Source: DASUSH01 sp963785155 (lineage in GTDB: Bacteria > Actinomycetota > Thermoleophilia > Solirubrobacterales > 70-9). Taken from it: DNA of 64,000 nucleotides. Position 1 is the stretch's first letter. Each line of letters begins with the position of its first letter. Positions 25,070 through 33,737 of this stretch are shown here, in pieces. Position numbers and translations under genes: made by a program. Under the pieces are notes generated by a model. The model ran no database searches and was not told the origin of the DNA. It saw only the letters and a program-made list of their open reading frames with translations. The DNA lies in NCBI GenBank assembly GCA_963785155.1, contig CAWAUB010000007.1, positions 627,591-691,590 of the forward strand. Direction: 5' to 3'.

Positions 25070-26182
25070 GTGGGGGTGATTCGACCGACTCTTGTCTCGG
25101 CCGTCCTGGTCTTGCTGCTGGTTGCGGGCAATGCGAAGGCGGCGACCTCAGACGTCCTCGGCTTCAACGAGGACGCGGTCGGCGGCCTCCATCAGGTCAC
25201 GCCCGAGGGTTACACCGAACTCGTGCGGTCGGTCGGTGGCAACACGATCCGCACGAACCTCGACTGGCGGCTCGCCGAGCCCTCGGAGGACAGCTGGGAC
25301 GAACGCTGGTGGGGGCGTTGGCAGCAGCTCTACGACACCGCGCTCTCCCGTGGGGTCAGGCCGATCTTCGTGATCGGTTTCGCTCCGGTCTGGGCCCGGG
25401 GAGTCAGCGTCGGCTGCCCGGCGGCACTGACGCCGAGCCTCGCGCACGATCCTGGCTTCGCGGCCTGCGAGTCGCCGCCACGGCCGACGATGGACGTCGA
25501 ATGGACGGAGTACGCCGCCGAGGTCGCGCGCCGCTTCCCGCGAGCGACGATCGAGGTCTGGAACGAGCCGAACACCGACGATTACTGGCGCCCGGAGCCC
25601 GACCCGAAGCGCTACGCGGAGCTGCTGACCCTCGCGTACCACGCGATCAAGGCGATCAGCCCGCGGACCGAGGTCGTCATGGGAGGCCTGCTGAACGTGC
25701 GCAGGACGGACGAGCTCAAGGGCGAGCTGTCCATTCGCGACTTCCTCTCCGTGGCCTACTCGTCGCTCCCTTCGATTGAGGGCAGCGCCGACTACATCGG
25801 GCTGCACGCGTATCCGAGCCGCGCGTCGGTCGGCCTGGGCAGCCGCTTCCGTGCGGCATTCACCGATATGAGGACGATCCGTGACTCCTACGGCGACTCG
25901 ACGCCGATCCTGGTCACGGAGACGGGCGTTTCCACCGCCGACCTGCTGCTCGCCCCGGAGCGCAGGCAGGCGTCGGCGAGCGAGCGAATCCAGCGCTTCA
26001 TCGAATCCCAGCCCGACGTCGCCGGGGTCGTCTACCACCGGATCGTCGAACCGCGCGACACGTCGGCCGACGCCCGCGAGCACGGGTATGCCTGGCTCCG
26101 CTACGGCGAATCTCCGCTGGAGCCGAGGCCCGTCTTCTGCCGGTTCGTTGCCTCGGCGGGCAGGGCGTACCCGGGCTGTTAG
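25070..26182 (+). CDS. Secreted clan-A glycoside hydrolase-like protein
   Basis: After a signal peptide (VSAVLVLLLVAGNAKA) the protein forms a predicted TIM barrel. The putative acid/base is in VWNEPNTDDY and the nucleophile in LVTETGVST, the spacing seen in clan GH-A families such as GH39 and GH5. It probably cleaves a beta-glycosidic bond outside the cell; the exact family is uncertain. The GTG at 25070 is chosen because TACGAT ends 10 nt upstream and it begins the signal peptide. A TTG at 25049 is the alternative. Length is 370 residues. Confidence 0.8.
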   Translation: MGVIRPTLVSAVLVLLLVAGNAKAATSDVLGFNEDAVGGLHQVTPEGYTELVRSVGGNTIRTNLDWRLAEPSEDSWDERWWGRWQQLYDTALSRGVRPIFVIGFAPVWARGVSVGCPAALTPSLAHDPGFAACESPPRPTMDVEWTEYAAEVARRFPRATIEVWNEPNTDDYWRPEPDPKRYAELLTLAYHAIKAISPRTEVVMGGLLNVRRTDELKGELSIRDFLSVAYSSLPSIEGSADYIGLHAYPSRASVGLGSRFRAAFTDMRTIRDSYGDSTPILVTETGVSTADLLLAPERRQASASERIQRFIESQPDVAGVVYHRIVEPRDTSADAREHGYAWLRYGESPLEPRPVFCRFVASAGRAYPGC

Positions 26183-26205
26183 ATCGGCGTCTCTATCCTT
26201 GACGG

Positions 26206-26541
26206 ATGGACGACGGCAGCGCCATCCACTACACCGCGGTCGAGCGCGGGACACCCGTTTACGGCTCCGACGAGGTCGCCTGCGGCAAGGTCGACGAGGT
26301 CGTCGACAACTACGAGGAGCACATCCTCGACGGCATCATCTTCGAGGACGCCGACGGCAAGCTGCGATTCGTCGATGGCCCGGAGGTCGGCCGCACGGCA
26401 GAAAAGGCGGTCACGCTGACGATCACTGCGGCCGAGGCCGGCCAACTGCCGCCACCTCAAAAGGCCCCGCCACGCTTCGCCCCGAAACGCTCGAAGGGAC
26501 GCCTGGGACGCATGTTCGGAGGCGGCTGGAAGAAGCGGTAG
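26206..26541 (+). CDS. PRC-barrel-like small protein
   Basis: The 111-residue product starts with a strand-rich domain (GTPVYGSDEVACGKVDEVVDN, HILDGIIFEDADGKLRFVDG) typical of PRC-barrel or DUF2171 proteins. It ends in a basic Pro/Arg/Lys tail (GRLGRMFGGGWKKR). PRC barrels mediate RNA-processing or stress interactions, but no role can be fixed here. TATCCT ends 6 nt before the ATG. It lies just upstream of the strong promoter of the sigma-factor gene. Confidence 0.65.
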   Translation: MDDGSAIHYTAVERGTPVYGSDEVACGKVDEVVDNYEEHILDGIIFEDADGKLRFVDGPEVGRTAEKAVTLTITAAEAGQLPPPQKAPPRFAPKRSKGRLGRMFGGGWKKR

Positions 26542-26572
26542 CCACGCACCGCAAAAGGTGTCAAAAAAGTCC

Positions 26573-26601
26573 TTGACACCTCAACTAGTTCTTGATAGTC
26601 T
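26573..26601 (+). promoter_or_regulatory. Strong sigma-70 promoter of the sigma-factor gene
   Basis: TTGACA (26573-26578, perfect -35) and TAGTCT (26596-26601) are separated by exactly 17 nt. The predicted start is near 26608. This is the best full -35/-10 promoter in the window and drives a leader of almost 200 nt. Confidence 0.75.
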
Positions 26602-26607
26602 CACTCG

Positions 26608-26804
26608 TGGTGAGGTGCCCCCGAGGCGCCCACAGAATCTCTCTGCTCCGGTAGTCGCACCGCCAAGTCGCGGACAGGAGCAGCGCACCGGCACGTAACC
26701 CGGCTAACGAAGCTGGGTAAGCGTGGGTCCGACTGGGTAATACGCCCTGAGGGTCCGGGAGCGAGCGACGAGAGCCAATCGAATGAAGAGGAATAACTAA
26801 CCAG
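26608..26804 (+). ncRNA. Long structured 5' leader of the sigma-factor mRNA
   Basis: About 197 nt separate the predicted start from the sigma ATG. Three hairpins are visible. GGTGCC/GGCGCC (26614-26619 with 26625-26630) is the first. CTGCTCC/GGAGCAG (26643-26649 with 26677-26683) closes a larger internal structure. ACCCGGCT/AGCTGGGT (26698-26705 with 26711-26718) has an AACGA loop. CTGGGTAA occurs twice (26713-26720 and 26733-26740) and GGGTCC twice (26725 and 26751), which could form alternative pairings. A weak AGAGGAA precedes the start codon. It does not fit any riboswitch class I know; it could be a regulatory leader of a new type. Confidence 0.5.
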
Positions 26805-27752
26805 ATGCGAAGGACCCGAGAAAACACTTCCGAGACACGCGCCGCCAGTCGGCGCCGCGGAGAGCATCCCGCGAAGGGCTCGGCCGCTAACCGCGACCGT
26901 CGGCGTACCGCCGAGCACGCGGATGACCTTGGCACGCCGGAGAGCTTCCAGCTCTTCCTGAACCAGGCCGGGCGCTTCCCGCTGCTCACCGCAGCCGAGG
27001 AGCTCGAGCTGGCGAAGGCGATCGAGCGCGGAGACCTCTCTGCGAAGGAGAAGCTCGTCAATTCCAACCTGCGCCTGGTCGTCTCGATCGCGCGCCGGTA
27101 TCAGGGCTTCGGCCTGCCCCTTCCGGACCTCGTCCAGGAGGCGATGCTGGGCCTGATCCGCGCCGTCGAGAAGTTCGACTGGCGCCGTGGCTACAAGTTC
27201 TCCACGTACGCGACGCTCTGGATCCGCCAGGCGATACAGCGTGGCCTGGACAACACGGGGCGCCCGATCCGCCTGCCCGCGCACATCGCGCAGCAGCAGC
27301 GGACGCTGGGTCGCACCGAGGCCGAGCTGACCGCAAAGCTGGATCGCGAGCCGACCGACGAGGAGGTCGCGGAGAAGTCGAAGTTCACGGCCGAAGAGGT
27401 CGCCGCACTGCGTGACCTCTCGCGGGTCACGAACAGCCTCGACGCCACCGTCGGCGATGGCGACACCACGTTCGGCGAGCTGCACGCCGACGAGGAGACG
27501 CCTGCCCTCGACGAGGAGGTCATCGTCCGCCAGCGCGAGAGCGCCGTCGCGAACGCGCTCGGGCAGCTGCCCGACGCCGAGCGGCAGGTTCTCGAGCTCC
27601 GCTTCGGCACCGCCGGAGAGGGCGAGGTCTCGCTACGTGACGTCAGCCGCAGGCTCGAGATCCCGCAGGCGCGGGTTCGCGAGCTCGAGGCCCGAGGCCT
27701 ACGCCGGCTTGCCGGCAACAGCGCCCTCGAGGCGTGGCGCGAGGCGGCGTAA
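26805..27752 (+). CDS. RpoD-family primary-type sigma factor
   Basis: The 315-residue protein has sigma-70 region 1.2 (PESFQLFLNQAGRFPLLTAAEE), region 2 (LRLVVSIARRYQGFGLPLPDLVQEAMLGL, YKFSTYATLWIRQAIQR), region 3 (REPTDEEVAEKS) and region 4 with a helix-turn-helix (LRDVSRRLEIPQARVRELE). The basic 40-residue N-terminal extension replaces region 1.1. Such group 1/2 sigma factors direct housekeeping or stationary-phase transcription; whether it is the essential SigA cannot be told from this window. It has a strong promoter and a long structured leader. Confidence 0.92.
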   Translation: MRRTRENTSETRAASRRRGEHPAKGSAANRDRRRTAEHADDLGTPESFQLFLNQAGRFPLLTAAEELELAKAIERGDLSAKEKLVNSNLRLVVSIARRYQGFGLPLPDLVQEAMLGLIRAVEKFDWRRGYKFSTYATLWIRQAIQRGLDNTGRPIRLPAHIAQQQRTLGRTEAELTAKLDREPTDEEVAEKSKFTAEEVAALRDLSRVTNSLDATVGDGDTTFGELHADEETPALDEEVIVRQRESAVANALGQLPDAERQVLELRFGTAGEGEVSLRDVSRRLEIPQARVRELEARGLRRLAGNSALEAWREAA

Positions 27753-27802
27753 AGCCGCCTCGGCCCGCCGGGCCGGTCGGACGCAACGCCTAGCCCCGGG
27801 TC

Positions 27803-28879
27803 GTGTCGCTCTCACTGCTGACGGGTTTTCCAGGCTTCATCGGCCGCCGGCTCGTTGCGCGGTTACTCGAAGCGGATCCCGATGAGCGAATCGTCGCCGT
27901 CGTCGAGGAGCGAATGCTCGACGCTGCCCGCTCGGCGGCGGGCGAGATCGATCCTGAACGGATCGAGGTCGTTGCCGGCGACATCGCAGAGCCCGGGCTT
28001 GGGCTCGACGCCGAGGTCCGCGACCGACTGGTCGGGGAGATGCGCCGCGCCTACCATCTGGCGGCGATCTACAACCTCGCGGTCCCGCTCGCCGTTGCCC
28101 AGCGGGTGAACGTCGACGGGACCGGGAACGTGCTGGAGCTGTGCGCCGCCGCGGAGTCGCTGGAGCGGCTCGCGTACGTGAGCACTGCGTACGTCGCCGG
28201 GATGCGGAGCGGCGTCGTCTACGAGCACGAGCTGGTGCTCGGCCAGCAGTTCAAGAACCACTATGAGTCGACCAAGTTCCAGGCCGAGGTCTGGGTCCGC
28301 GAGTACCTCGACCGGGTACCCACCACGATCCTGCGCCCGGCGATCGTCGTCGGTGACTCACAGACGGGGGAGACCCAGAAGTTCGACGGCCCCTACTTCA
28401 TCCTGCGCACGATCGCCGAGGCGGAGCGCCGCGGGCGCCCAGTACCTCAGTTCGGGCGCTCCGACGCTTCCTTCAACGTCGTTCCGGTCGACTTCGTCGT
28501 CGAGGCGATCGCGGCCACCGCGAAAGACCCGGCGGCCGAGGGGATGACCCTGCATCTGACCGATCCGGAGCCGCTGACCGCGGCCGAGCTGACCTCGACG
28601 CTCTCCAGGGAGTATGCGGGACGCGAGCCGAAGTGGCGTGTCCCGCCCCGGATGGTCGAGCACTCACTGCGCTCCAAACTCGTCCGCGATCGCTTTGGCG
28701 GCGCGCCGCCAGAGTCGATCGCCTACCTCAACCACCCGGTGATGTTCGACACCCGAAACGCGGTGCGAATCCTCTCGCCTCACGACCTGCGGCCGCCGAA
28801 CTTCGGCGACTACGCGGAGGCGATGGTGCGCTTCTTCCGCGAGCGCGAGGACGACCCCGCGCTCGTGCCCGGCACCTGA
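27803..28879 (+). CDS. SDR family NAD(P)-binding oxidoreductase
   Basis: The N-terminus LLTGFPGFIGRRLV is a Rossmann dinucleotide motif of extended SDRs. An N/K-type active-site YESTK follows after the STAYVAG segment. Its overall pattern resembles the male-sterility/fatty-acyl-CoA-reductase NAD-binding domain and related epimerases. Length is 358 residues, with the GTG at 27803. It lies 50 nt downstream of the sigma gene with only a degenerate TAGCCC before it, so it may be co-transcribed. It converges on the membrane protein gene ending at 28883. Confidence 0.8.
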   Translation: MSLSLLTGFPGFIGRRLVARLLEADPDERIVAVVEERMLDAARSAAGEIDPERIEVVAGDIAEPGLGLDAEVRDRLVGEMRRAYHLAAIYNLAVPLAVAQRVNVDGTGNVLELCAAAESLERLAYVSTAYVAGMRSGVVYEHELVLGQQFKNHYESTKFQAEVWVREYLDRVPTTILRPAIVVGDSQTGETQKFDGPYFILRTIAEAERRGRPVPQFGRSDASFNVVPVDFVVEAIAATAKDPAAEGMTLHLTDPEPLTAAELTSTLSREYAGREPKWRVPPRMVEHSLRSKLVRDRFGGAPPESIAYLNHPVMFDTRNAVRILSPHDLRPPNFGDYAEAMVRFFREREDDPALVPGT

Positions 28880-28882
28880 GTC

Positions 28883-29632
28883 TCAGACGACGAGACGCCG
28901 CTTCATCTCGGCGAGGAACTGCTGGGAGAACCCGGGAATGTTGTCGAGGTCGTCGACGCTCGAGTAACCGCTGCCCTGCTCCCGATAGGCGACCACTCGC
29001 TTCGCCTGGGTGACCGACATACCCATCGCGCGATAGTCGTCGAACGTGCCGCTGGTGAGGCTCACGGTTTCGCCTGGCGCGAGGGTGCGGGGTGGGGTCG
29101 GAGCGGACTTCGTTGGTCCGGCCGCGGCAGGTTGCGCAGGCGCGGCCTGGACAGGAGGCGCCGCTGGCGGTGGCTGGGTCGGCATGGATTGCTCGGCCTG
29201 GGGTGGGGGAGCCGGGGCAGGAGTGGGCGTGGGGTCAGCCGTGCCCTCGTGGCCGCGCATCGCCCGTGCTCGCAGCCAGCCGCCGATCGCCCCGAACACG
29301 CAGCCGAGCACGGTTGTGAAGACGACGAGGATGATCGCGGGCTCCGGGAGGTGGGCCTTGGCCGTGGCGCCGTGGATCTCATGGGCGATCAGGATCGAAC
29401 CGCCGAAGACGAGCCCCGCGATGATTCCGCGCCCGGCGCCGGCCTTCGCTCCGACGTGGTCGTAGCCGGCTCCGATTCCGCCGAGGACCCCGATCAGGGA
29501 GAAGATCAGGTAGACGGGCTCGGAGACGCCGAGGATGTAGCCGGTGAGCGCGCCGAATAGCGCGGGCACCACGAAGACGAGGACGATCTGGAGGGGCCTC
29601 GGATGCTCCTCGAGGAGCGGTGGCGTGCGCAC
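28883..29632 (-). CDS. Multi-pass membrane protein with C-terminal helix-hairpin-helix
   Basis: The GTG at 29632 gives 249 residues. There are four hydrophobic segments (VLVFVVPALFGALTGYILG, YLIFSLIGVLGGIG, IIAGLVFGGSILIA, AIILVVFTTVLGCVFGAIGG), then a long Pro/Ala/Gln linker, then a helix-hairpin-helix-like domain (GTFDDYRAMGMSVTQAKRVVAYRE, SSVDDLDNIPGFSQQFLAEMK). The last part resembles DNA-binding or competence-type HhH modules, so it may tether DNA or a partner to the membrane. TAGGTT ends 7 nt before the start. A longer upstream frame is low-complexity and rejected. Confidence 0.7.
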   Translation of the reverse strand: MRTPPLLEEHPRPLQIVLVFVVPALFGALTGYILGVSEPVYLIFSLIGVLGGIGAGYDHVGAKAGAGRGIIAGLVFGGSILIAHEIHGATAKAHLPEPAIILVVFTTVLGCVFGAIGGWLRARAMRGHEGTADPTPTPAPAPPPQAEQSMPTQPPPAAPPVQAAPAQPAAAGPTKSAPTPPRTLAPGETVSLTSGTFDDYRAMGMSVTQAKRVVAYREQGSGYSSVDDLDNIPGFSQQFLAEMKRRLVV

Positions 29633-29675
29633 TGGGCCAAACCTACCCGCTGCGGAGCGTGCGTGCTGGGTGCTG

Positions 29676-30029
29676 TCAGCCCGCCTGCGGTGGCGCGGAC
29701 TCGAGCACGCCGAGCAGGTCGCCGACGGAGCAGACCAGCAGGCGCTCCTCGTCGACCTCCACCCAGACGCCGGCGGAGGCGGGGAAGACGACGTGGTCAC
29801 CGGGCTGGACGGGCATCGATACGCCGACGTGCTCCCACCAGTCGAGCCCTGGCCCGACGGCGAGGACGATGCCCTGCTGGGGCGGCGGATCGTGGCTCCC
29901 GGGTGGCACGACGAGGCCCGATCGCCGCATCCGGTCGGAGTCGAGCTCCTTGATCACGATCCGGTCGAATAGCGGCCGGAGCAGATGCCGGCCGGCGTCG
30001 ACGCCACTGGCATGCAGCGGTTGAGTCAT
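29676..30029 (-). CDS. GroES-like co-chaperonin paralog
   Basis: The 117-residue product has the Cpn10 fold: LRPLFDRIVIKELDSDRM with a shortened mobile loop (RRSGLVVPPGS), GIVLAVGPG, and MPVQPGDHVVFP. It differs from canonical GroES near the end and no groEL is adjacent, so it is probably a divergent paralog rather than the main co-chaperonin. TATCCT ends 6 nt before the ATG, with no ribosome-binding site. It is divergent from the broken VOC-family gene. Confidence 0.8.
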   Translation of the reverse strand: MTQPLHASGVDAGRHLLRPLFDRIVIKELDSDRMRRSGLVVPPGSHDPPPQQGIVLAVGPGLDWWEHVGVSMPVQPGDHVVFPASAGVWVEVDEERLLVCSVGDLLGVLESAPPQAG

Positions 30030-30072
30030 GCCGTCAGGATAAGCTGCACGCGGCCACGAAGGGAGATTTCAG

Positions 30073-30433
30073 ATGCGGATCGACACCTCGGGCTCGAGGC
30101 CGACGACACGAGCGCAGCAGGGAGTTCTACGAGAGGGCGCTGCGCCGCCGGGATGAAGGTGATCATGGAGCCGGCACCGAGGATCTGCGGAATGGGCGGC
30201 GATTTCCGTTCTTCTGGATCAGCAACCGGACGGATGGAACTCGGCGGGCACGCACGTCGCCTTCAGCGCCAAGGACCGCGAGATGGTCGACGCCTTCCGC
30301 CTCTGGAGGCCGGTGGCAAGGACAACGGCGACCGGGAGTCCGCGAGATCTACCACCCGGCCTACTACGGCGCCTTCGTGCTCGACCCGGACGGCAACAAC
30401 GTCGAGGCGGTGTGCCACAAGCCGCCGGAGTAG
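30073..30433 (+). pseudogene. Broken VOC/glyoxalase-family gene
   Basis: Recognisable pieces of a glyoxalase-type VOC protein occur in order but in different frames: REFYERAL, GMKVIMEPAPRICGMGGD, FPFFWISNRTDGT, HVAFSAKDREMVDAF, and YYGAFVLDPDGNNVEAVCH at the end. At least four or five indels lie within 360 bp. A plausible start ATG with AAGGGAG upstream and an intact C-terminus remain. The indel density is higher than elsewhere, so this may be a genuine pseudogene or a locally poor consensus. VOC proteins are metal-dependent enzymes or resistance proteins; the original function is not known. Confidence 0.75.
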
Positions 30434-30499
30434 GGCGTACGAAGATCGGCGGGTAACTACTGATTGAAACCAGGGGATGGGGGTCACAATGTTCTGAGC

Positions 30500-31300
30500 A
30501 TGAGCGCATGGATGCGTCAGAACGTTCTGGGCCTCGTCGCGATCTTCATCGCCCTGTCCGGTACAGCCTTCGCCACGACGGTTGCGAGGGATTCAGTCGG
30601 CACGAACTCGATCCGCGACAACGCGGTGAGGTCGAAGGACGTCAGGGATGAGACCCTCACCGACGCCGACATCTCCGATTCGGTGACTGCGGGCCTACAG
30701 GGTCCGGAGGGCGAGCAGGGACCTCAGGGGCTCCAGGGCGACCCGGGCGTGCCGGGTCAGCGCGGTGAAGAGGGTCCGCCCGGTCCCGCCACGGGCCCGG
30801 CGGGTGGCGCGCTGGCGGGCAGCTACCCCGACCCCGACCTTGCCCTTGGTGCCGTCGGGGCGCCTGAGCTCTCGGACGAGGTGCGTGCGCGGCGGATCGA
30901 CGTATCCATGGTCCAGGGCGATCCGACCGAAACCGTGATGACCCTCGCGGGCGGCACGACGGTGGAGGCCTCGTGCTTCGACAATGGCGGCCTGACGGCC
31001 GGGATCCTCGCGTTCGTCGTCACCACCAACTCTGTCTTCGACTCATGGATAAGGACGGTTGAGTTCGCAGGCAACAGGGATGATTTCACCGTCGGTGAAC
31101 CCGTCGACCCACCGTTCGATAGCCGCGCGAACATGATCCCGATCTTCGACGGGAACGGAGGCAATCTGGCGACGGGGATCGGGGGGTTTGTTCTCACGAC
31201 CGGATCGCGGACGTTCACCGCGACCGCTGCAGCGAAAGTTCAAAGGTTCGGGGCCAACGGGACCTGCGTGTTCTCGGGCGCGGTCATCCCCGCGACCTAG
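30500..31300 (+). CDS. Secreted protein with short collagen-like segment
   Basis: A signal-like N-terminus (NVLGLVAIFIALSGTAFA) is followed by Gly-Xaa-Yaa triplets (about residues 60-95, GPEGEQGPQGLQGDPG and on) and a GGALAGSYPDPDL motif. A C-terminal beta-rich domain of about 140 residues follows, with two Cys. This architecture recurs in the protein at 39066-40226 and suggests a surface fibre or adhesin trimer. The ATG at 30500 is preceded by a CACAAT -10-like element ending 9 nt upstream, with TTGAAA 15 nt before that. Length is 266 residues. Confidence 0.75.
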   Translation: MSAWMRQNVLGLVAIFIALSGTAFATTVARDSVGTNSIRDNAVRSKDVRDETLTDADISDSVTAGLQGPEGEQGPQGLQGDPGVPGQRGEEGPPGPATGPAGGALAGSYPDPDLALGAVGAPELSDEVRARRIDVSMVQGDPTETVMTLAGGTTVEASCFDNGGLTAGILAFVVTTNSVFDSWIRTVEFAGNRDDFTVGEPVDPPFDSRANMIPIFDGNGGNLATGIGGFVLTTGSRTFTATAAAKVQRFGANGTCVFSGAVIPAT

Positions 31301-31309
31301 ACGTCCGTA

Positions 31310-33724
31310 CTACGGCTGCTCGAACTCGAGGACCTGCTGGAAGGTCGGCCGGTTAGTCGTCGGGAACCGCGTACTCAGCAGGCCGGGGGCGAAGCCGGTC
31401 GTGTCGGCCGGGCCAAGCCAGGTCGTGGGGTCGGCGCTACCGAAGTCCGCCTCGAGATCGTCGGCGACCGTGTCCACCGCCGCCCAGAGCGACGCGCGGC
31501 ACTGGTCGAGGTTGCCCTGTCCGCAGTAGCTCAGGTTGAATGGCCCGCGGACCTTCTGGCCGAGCAGGCTGCGGAGGTCCTTGTCGACGTATGACTCACC
31601 GGAGAGGCTGCCGAGACTGCGGACGTCGTCCACGTTCTCCGCTCCCTCCGGGCCGAGGCGCGCCTCCATGACCGCGGTCGCGATCGGGCGCCAGAGCCTG
31701 TCCATGATCTCCGGGGCGGCCTCGTCGAAGGTGCCGTCGACGTTGGCATCGATCCGCGGTGCGTCCCGGCCCACCCAGTCGTCGAGCAGGGCCACGACCT
31801 GGGCGTCGCGCGCGCTCGGGTCGGGGCCGCCGGAGGTCAGCACCTCGCTGACGATGGGCCAGACCGGCGAGCGCACGTCCTCGGTCGCCGCGCGGTTCAT
31901 GATCCCGACGTTGTCGGTGATGCGAGCCTTCTTCGGCCACTGGTCGAACATCTCGACGCGCTGAACGGATCCGTACGGCTCGTCGTCGCCGTGCATGAAC
32001 CCGGGCGCCGAGCGGTTGTTCCAGTTCAGGAGCAGGCCCTTCTTGCCGCCGACCGCGTGGGGGTGCTCCTCGAGGCCGAGGTAGCCCTTCCACTCGTACT
32101 TGCCGGTGCCGAGCGTCGGGAGCCTGCGGTCGAGGCCCGCGGGCCGCTCGGGCAGACGCCCGGAGCTGAAGAACGCGGTCTGCTCGCGGGAGACGAACGC
32201 CCAGTTGAAGGTGAAGCCGAAATTGTTCGAGGTCTTCCAGAACTTCTCGGCCGTCTTCGCCTTGCCGCCGCTCATGTCGTGCAGGGCGACGAGGTTCAGC
32301 GCGTCGCGGCCGTAGGTCGACCGCTTGCGCGTCATCGCGAAAGGCCTGCCTCCGACCGTGGCCGTCGCGAAGACCGGCCCGTGGACCGAGCGGTTGTAGA
32401 CGACGGGGTCGCCGTTCAGGAGCCCCGCGTTGAACACCTCGAACGGACGGCACTCGCCCTTGTAGAGGTAGTTCGTCGACTCGCGGGTCGGGGCGCTGCC
32501 GTCCGGGTTGCACAGCTCCTCGGCGTAGACGTCGCGGACGTCATGGCCTGCCGAGGTCAGGCTCCAGGCGTAGTTCTGGGTCCTGCCGATCAGCGAGTAC
32601 ATGGCGAGCCCGGGAACGCTCACGCCCTGACTCTTGATGCCGGGACCCTTGAGGTCCATCTGCTGGACGATCTCGGGGTAGAAGTAGCCGAGCTGCGGGC
32701 CCATCACGGCGAGCGGGTTCCCTGTAGCCGAGCGGTCCGGCGAGGCGAGCAGCCAGTTCGACGCCTGTCTCCGCGCCGGGGCCGCTGCCGCCTCTTCGGC
32801 CGAGGCGGTGGGGTCGGTGCTCTGGATCGAGCCGGCGTCGATCGTGACCGAGCCCTTGACCTTGCCGCCCGTCAGCGGCCCGTACTTGAACTTCTGGTCG
32901 ATCGTCGTCGGCGCCTCGGGGTCGTCGAGGAGCATCACGTCCTCCCAGGCGCCGTGACCCTGCTGGGCGCCGAGCTGGCCCTGCAGCTCGGCGAGCAGGT
33001 TCGAATTGGCCGCCTCGCCGCCGCCGCCGGCGCCGAAGATCGAGCCGATGAAGGCCGTCGTCGCGAATACGTCGTTGACCGTCGCCGGCTCCTCGTCGAT
33101 GTTGTTGGCCGCCCAGTAGGCGTTGATGCCGTCGGCGTAGGCCTGGGCGTCGCTGATGATCTCCTTGCCCTTCTTCCCAAACTCCTTGACGAGCAGGTCC
33201 TGCTGCTTGGTGACCAGAGCCTCGGTCGCCGCGCTGGGCTCGAAGGTCTGAGCGCTAGTGACGAGGGAGAAGGCGTCGAGGTTGGGGATGTCGGCTACGG
33301 CCGCCCGTGCCGGACCGCGGCCCAGCGTCAGCAGCAGCCCACGGTCGCGAGCCGTCACCCAGCCGGCGCCGAACGCGAGGTCGTCGCGCGTCTTGCCGGT
33401 GATGTGGGGGATACCCCACTGGTCGTAGATGATCTCCGTGCCCTCGCGGCCCGTCTCCTCCTCGCGGGTTGTACCGATCGGCTTGAAGTTCTCGGGCAGG
33501 AAGTGGTCGTTGATCCTGGCTGCCGTGATGTCGTCGCGGAACGGCGTCAGCCCGCTGTAGAGCGGCAGCTGGTCGGTCGAGTTCTCGGTGAACGGGATGC
33601 CGCCGTAGTTGCCCGGGGGCAGGATGTAGCGCGCGGTGTCCTTCGCGGCCGCCGATGCGGCGAACACGCTCGCGACACAGACGATCGCCGTGATCGCGCT
33701 CAGCAAAGACTTCGTACGCTTCAT
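31310..33724 (-). CDS. Penicillin acylase family N-terminal-nucleophile hydrolase
   Basis: This exported amidase family hydrolyses side chains of beta-lactams, acyl-homoserine lactones or related amides after self-cleavage. The 804-residue precursor has a signal peptide (SLLSAITAIVCVASVFAASAAA), an alpha chain with YDQWGIPHITGKTRDDLAFGAG, a linker rich in Ala/Glu, and a beta chain starting at the serine of ASNWLLASPDRS. NRSVHGPVF and SREQTAFF are also typical. The true substrate is unknown. A Shine-Dalgarno-like GGGAG precedes the ATG, and it lies 13 nt after the upstream secreted-protein gene, so the two are probably co-transcribed. Confidence 0.9.
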   Translation of the reverse strand: MKRTKSLLSAITAIVCVASVFAASAAAKDTARYILPPGNYGGIPFTENSTDQLPLYSGLTPFRDDITAARINDHFLPENFKPIGTTREEETGREGTEIIYDQWGIPHITGKTRDDLAFGAGWVTARDRGLLLTLGRGPARAAVADIPNLDAFSLVTSAQTFEPSAATEALVTKQQDLLVKEFGKKGKEIISDAQAYADGINAYWAANNIDEEPATVNDVFATTAFIGSIFGAGGGGEAANSNLLAELQGQLGAQQGHGAWEDVMLLDDPEAPTTIDQKFKYGPLTGGKVKGSVTIDAGSIQSTDPTASAEEAAAAPARRQASNWLLASPDRSATGNPLAVMGPQLGYFYPEIVQQMDLKGPGIKSQGVSVPGLAMYSLIGRTQNYAWSLTSAGHDVRDVYAEELCNPDGSAPTRESTNYLYKGECRPFEVFNAGLLNGDPVVYNRSVHGPVFATATVGGRPFAMTRKRSTYGRDALNLVALHDMSGGKAKTAEKFWKTSNNFGFTFNWAFVSREQTAFFSSGRLPERPAGLDRRLPTLGTGKYEWKGYLGLEEHPHAVGGKKGLLLNWNNRSAPGFMHGDDEPYGSVQRVEMFDQWPKKARITDNVGIMNRAATEDVRSPVWPIVSEVLTSGGPDPSARDAQVVALLDDWVGRDAPRIDANVDGTFDEAAPEIMDRLWRPIATAVMEARLGPEGAENVDDVRSLGSLSGESYVDKDLRSLLGQKVRGPFNLSYCGQGNLDQCRASLWAAVDTVADDLEADFGSADPTTWLGPADTTGFAPGLLSTRFPTTNRPTFQQVLEFEQP

Positions 33725-33737
33725 ATTGAGCTCCCTC

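Noticed and set aside
26608..26804. c-di-AMP (ydaO) riboswitch in the sigma-factor leader
   Set aside because: GCTAAC and GTAAGCG occur in a similar order, but the conserved GGGGTGAATC and the other core segments are missing.
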